Source: Typhlomys cinereus (lineage: Eukaryota; Chordata; Mammalia; Rodentia; Platacanthomyidae). From it: a DNA stretch of 64,000 bases. The position numbers were made by a program, and so were the translations under genes. Within the stretch, counting starts at the first letter, position 1. The number at the start of each line of letters is the position of its first letter. Below the pieces are notes generated by a model. The model saw nothing but the letters and a program-made list of their open reading frames with translations, had not been told where the DNA came from and made no database searches. Positions 60,690 to 64,000 of this stretch are shown here, in pieces. The DNA is taken from the NCBI GenBank assembly GCA_023101885.1, contig JALPQD010000016.1:9487634-9551633 (forward strand). Direction: 5' to 3'.

Positions 60690-60885
60690 TTTCTTTTTTT
60701 CCCTAATTTTTATTTTACTAATTGTGCAAGCATATTGAGTACTTATCATCCCTGCTTCCCTCTGTCCTCTTTTCCCTCCAATTCCCCTCCCAATTCCTTT
60801 GTCAATCTATTTCACTCCCTCCCACCCTGTCTGCTTTTGAATGCCCACAGGAGTAGACAAGTCAGAGCCAACTTCATGTTCATTC
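60690..60885 (-). mobile_element. L1 3' terminal fragment (reverse)
   Basis: T-rich start, pyrimidine tract (60755-60830), then 'tgcccacaggagtagacaag tcagagccaa', the complement of the segment at 51430-51480. Confidence 0.65.
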
Positions 60886-61991
60886 TGAAATATTTATCCT
60901 GCTTTTCCTGTGGAATGGAGTGATACTGCTGTACTATGGGATTAGAATTAAAGATGCAGGTTAAATTCATGGTGATGGCTTACTGCCCAATTATTCTGTC
61001 TAAAATTTCTGGGAGTATTTGAGAATGATATGATGTCATAGGATAAGCAGGAATTTCTATAAATTTACTTTTAGATGGGATGGGGGAAAGAAAATGTAAA
61101 GGTTTCTTTTCAAACACCAAAGTTTGTCAAGTCTCAAAAAAACCATTTAAAACTCTAAATTTCAACTTTAGACAGTAAGTTGTATGTGATATTCAAACAG
61201 ATATGAATGTAGATACATGTAGATCAAGATACTTTTGACTCTGACGTGCATAAACATGCAGAAATATTTGCTTAAATTAATTGAAATAATATTACTCATC
61301 ATTTTATCCTTAATAAAGTTACCTTTTTAAAAATATTCAAGTGTACTATATTTCCCTTTTACTTTTAGAGGAAAAACTCTTCAAACCAGATGGTCGATCT
61401 TAATTAATTCTTATCACAGAGACATCTTTGTCATAAAGTATTTTTCACAGATGAGCAGTATTATGCAAGCCCCTTTGTTTACTGAATTACTGAAAGAATG
61501 CCTTTTCGTGAGGGAAGCAGTTACTGTAATTTTATCTTTTATTTCTTCAACTTCCTTGGCACTTAAAAGCAATTATAACATTTAGGCTATTGAGTTTTCA
61601 CTGAAGCAAGAGACATGTTTGTTTAAAATGCTTATGTTTCCAGAAAATGAGTTTTTTTTCAGGATTTTTATGTGTCGAAGAGCTTGGTTTCAGAATAGAT
61701 ATTGCAAAGGCCATACTTGTCAGTGGGCCTTCAATCTGCAAGTTAGGAACTTGTGCTTGCTCCTCAGTGCATCCAGTAGATGGAAGCTTTTCTGCTGCTT
61801 TGCCTATTTCCCTTTCTTGCCCAATGAGGATATCAATTTAAAGGACCAGATGTTTGGATTAACTTTTTTTTCTCATGGTCAATTCAATTTCATTTAAAAA
61901 ATCCATAAAAAATCATCATCTTCATATTTTTGAGAACTTTAAGTAAATTAACAGCAAATTGTAGCAAGGTCTTTGCAGTAGGGTCTTTGAT

Positions 61992-61994
<3 letters not shown>
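60886..61994. other. Repeat-poor intergenic DNA
   Basis: No gene or confident repeat. Overlapping frames at 61619-61897 and 61647-61841 have no domains. Confidence 0.45.

Positions 61995-62064
<70 letters not shown>
61995..62064. repeat. Compound (TC)n(AC)n microsatellite
   Basis: 14 TC units directly followed by about 21 AC units, with no interruption. Confidence 0.97.
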
Positions 62065-62066
<2 letters not shown>

Positions 62067-62754
62067 AATGATTTCAAATAACATTAACTTTCTGGGAAGA
62101 AAAATTCCGATTACAGATTTCCTGCAGAATTAAAAAATTCTAAATTTGGTATTGTTCTATGCTATATTTATTAGCAACCCAGGTTACTTGACCCTGGAAG
62201 CCCTTTCCTTCCTAAGAAAGAGCATGCCACATGGTTTTCATCACTCCTAAGTTCTTATGAACTTTTTGGCATGGTTTCAAATAAAATGAATATATTTCTC
62301 TTTAAATATACCACTACACAATCAAATGAGTTCATCAAATAGCCTTGAACTAGAATATATGAATGTATGTGTGTTTTCTTCATGTCATGCTATATTTATG
62401 AAAAGAAGCTGTTTCCTCTCTTACTAAAACTGGTTTCTAGAAACTTATTCCATTTGTGAGACATACCCATTGACTCCAAGTTTAAGCCATGTAATATCCT
62501 TAAAATACAAAAAAATAAAAATAGTTTTCTGAAAACCAAACCTGTGTCTCATTTTTCCTTCCTGTTCCCTGACTCCTCACAAACTCTCTTTAAATCATTG
62601 TCTGCATATCAGAATGTAAGGGAGGAATTCAGAGAATAAAAAAGATGACACATAGAATAACTTGAAACAGTTTAAAATCTAGTTCATTCATTTACTCAGC
62701 ATTTTTTCTGTTCGTGTATGGTGTGTGTGTGTGCTTTGCATATGTGAAGCGGAG
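62065..62754. other. Intergenic, nothing recognised
   Basis: Unassigned AT-rich DNA. Confidence 0.5.
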
Positions 62755-63088
62755 TGTCATGGCTTGAAATGTGCGTTGTCCCCCCACAGGCTTGTGTGTT
62801 TGAATCTTTAGTTATGTGTGAAGATCAAGGAACTTTTGAGAAGTGGAGACTTGCTGGAAGAAGTCAGCACAGGAGGTGGACCTCGAGGTTGATTAACTCC
62901 ACCCTACTTTCATGAGAGGTCCACTCTTGTAGTTTTGCAGCTCTCAAACTCCATGAAGGATGTAACCAAGGTCTACTCCAGCTTCTACTAGCCAGCCATG
63001 CCTTTCCTGCTATAGTGACTGTAACTCTCCTATGGAACTACAAGCTGAATAAATCTCACACTCAAACAGAGAAGAGAAACCAGTATAA
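62755..63088 (+). mobile_element. MaLR-type LTR (ORR1-like layout)
   Basis: Starts TGTCATGGCTTGAAATG. It follows the usual order 'acaggcttgtgtgtttgaat', 'gagaagtggagacttgctgg', 'ccagccatgcctttcctgct', 'acaagctgaataaatctcac', 'gagaagagaaaccagtataa'. The AATAAA signal is intact (63048-63053). Confidence 0.68.
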
Positions 63089-63089
63089 T

Positions 63090-63380
63090 GGTGTGTGAGT
63101 GTGTGTGCGAGTGTGTGTGTGTGTGATTTACAAGTGAGTGGGTATAAGTATGTGAGAGGTGTGTGTACAAAAGTGCACTTGAATGTGTGTGCCTATGGAA
63201 GATTGTGGATGATATTGGAGATCATCCTAGATTGCTCTCCCTTCTTATGGCTTGCTCTGGGGAGATCCAGTCTTTGCCATCTAGGATTGGAATTGCAGAC
63301 TGATATGATGCCATATCAATCAGATATTTTCACATAGAATCTGGAGATCCAAACTCAAGTCCTTTTGCTTATAAGGTGTA
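63090..63380 (-). mobile_element. RSINE1-like composite SINE (reverse)
   Basis: (TG)n, then 'gatattggagatcatcctag attgctctccc', a complement-of-B1 part, and 'tctggagatccaaactcaag tccttttgcttataagg', the complement of the head. The last head bases are missing where the L1 tail begins. Confidence 0.65.
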
Positions 63381-63390
63381 ATGGTTACTC

Positions 63391-63800
63391 TTTATTTATT
63401 TATTTATTTATTTATCCTCTCATACAAACTTGATAGGTACCCCATTCCTCTCCCTCTTTCCACCCCTCCCTAGCTCCCCTTGCTCCCTCCCCCCTTTTCC
63501 CCTTCCTTTCCCCCTCTCCCTTTTCCCCAGTGCCCCTTCCCCCATTCCTGGAGCATCCTTTAGTGTGCATGTCAAACTTCCCTCTGGGTCCTCCTCTTTG
63601 AAGTGTAAGGACTTAGTAGCATTGCCTAGAGCTCTTTCTTGTGTTCCCCTTTACTATAGGAACACTATCGTGTCTGTTAATCCCTTGACTCTAAGGATCC
63701 TAGTGCCTGTGATTCATGCTAGACTTTGGGGGGTCAAAGATATGTTGGTCATTGCGCAGCTCATGCAAAGTCCTATTATGATTACTTCAGTCCTAACTTG
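63391..63800 (-). mobile_element. L1 3' UTR (reverse), cut by an LTR
   Basis: (TTTA)n tail complement (63391-63414), 'ctcatacaaacttgataggt', a C-rich tract (63450-63545), and UTR blocks as in 39060-39609. Similarity stops after 'cttcagtcctaacttgt', where LTR-like sequence begins. The 130-codon forward frame at 63430-63822 is UTR. Confidence 0.85.
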
Positions 63801-64000
63801 TTTACTCTTATGTGCAGCATAATGGGAGAAAGGGAGATTTATTCATCTTTTGGTTCTAGAGGGGAGATACAGTCTCTCATAGCAGAGGCAGCATGACTGG
63901 CAGCAGTAACTGGAGTCAGGCTGTTACACTCATCCATGAGGCTGAGAGCTGCTAGACTTCTGGAAGGTGGGGTGGGACTAATCCTCCGAAAGGCCCAATC
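63799..64000 (-). mobile_element. MaLR-type LTR (reverse), runs off the window
   Basis: 'gggagaaagggagatttatt', 'tagaggggagatacagtctc tcatagcagagg', 'ggctgagagctgc' and 'gtggggtgggactaatcc' follow the complement of MaLR LTRs from the 3' end inward. The other LTR end lies beyond the window. Confidence 0.58.

Noticed and set aside
63430..63822. 130-codon forward frame rich in Pro/Ser/Leu
   Set aside because: Translation of the C-rich tract and reverse L1 3' UTR; parallel frames appear in the L1 copies at 39023-39262 and 43719-44021.

Overview
This window looks like non-coding, repeat-rich DNA from a mammal, most likely a mouse-related (myomorph) rodent. The organism call rests on repeat types: tRNA-headed B2/B3-like SINEs, B1-plus-ID dimers (B4-like), B1-plus-tRNA composites (RSINE1-like), rodent-style L1 3' UTR fragments ending in long purine tracts, and many ERVL-MaLR-type LTRs. 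The youngest SINE has a roughly 170-base body that I do not recognise from mouse, rat, jerboa or kangaroo rat, so I would not name a species.

No protein-coding gene can be supported. Open reading frames are short (142 codons at most). The longest ones I traced fall in SINEs, L1 3' UTRs, LTR-element internal sequence or dinucleotide repeats. I found no conserved protein domain, credible exon series, tRNA gene, rRNA, CRISPR array or bacterial-type operon.

Layout: 1-14 kb holds an ancient repeat, four MaLR LTRs (one followed by internal sequence and a tRNA-Leu-type primer-binding site), one L1 3' UTR and several SINEs, including an inverted pair at 8.8-9.5 kb. 14-24 kb has another LTR, two L1 tails (one with a perfect 22-bp target-site duplication, one split by an LTR with a 5-bp duplication) and a long repeat-poor stretch at 20-23.3 kb. 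24-33 kb has three L1 3' fragments and B4-like SINEs. 33-41 kb has an LTR, a SINE pair, an L1 tail with a 20-bp duplication and one LTR nested in another. 41-50 kb is partly repeat-poor, with tail-to-tail L1s at 43.6-44.5 kb, an L1 ORF2 remnant, a young SINE and a promoter-like LTR on the minus strand. 50-64 kb has a recent 160-bp tandem duplication, L1 3' UTRs, SINEs, LTRs and large microsatellites.

There is no gene network to describe. The story is layered retrotransposition, with nested insertions giving relative ages, plus a few repeat-poor stretches that might be regulatory. I found no convincing new biological system; the most distinctive item is the young SINE family with a tRNA-Ala(UGC)-like anticodon arm.
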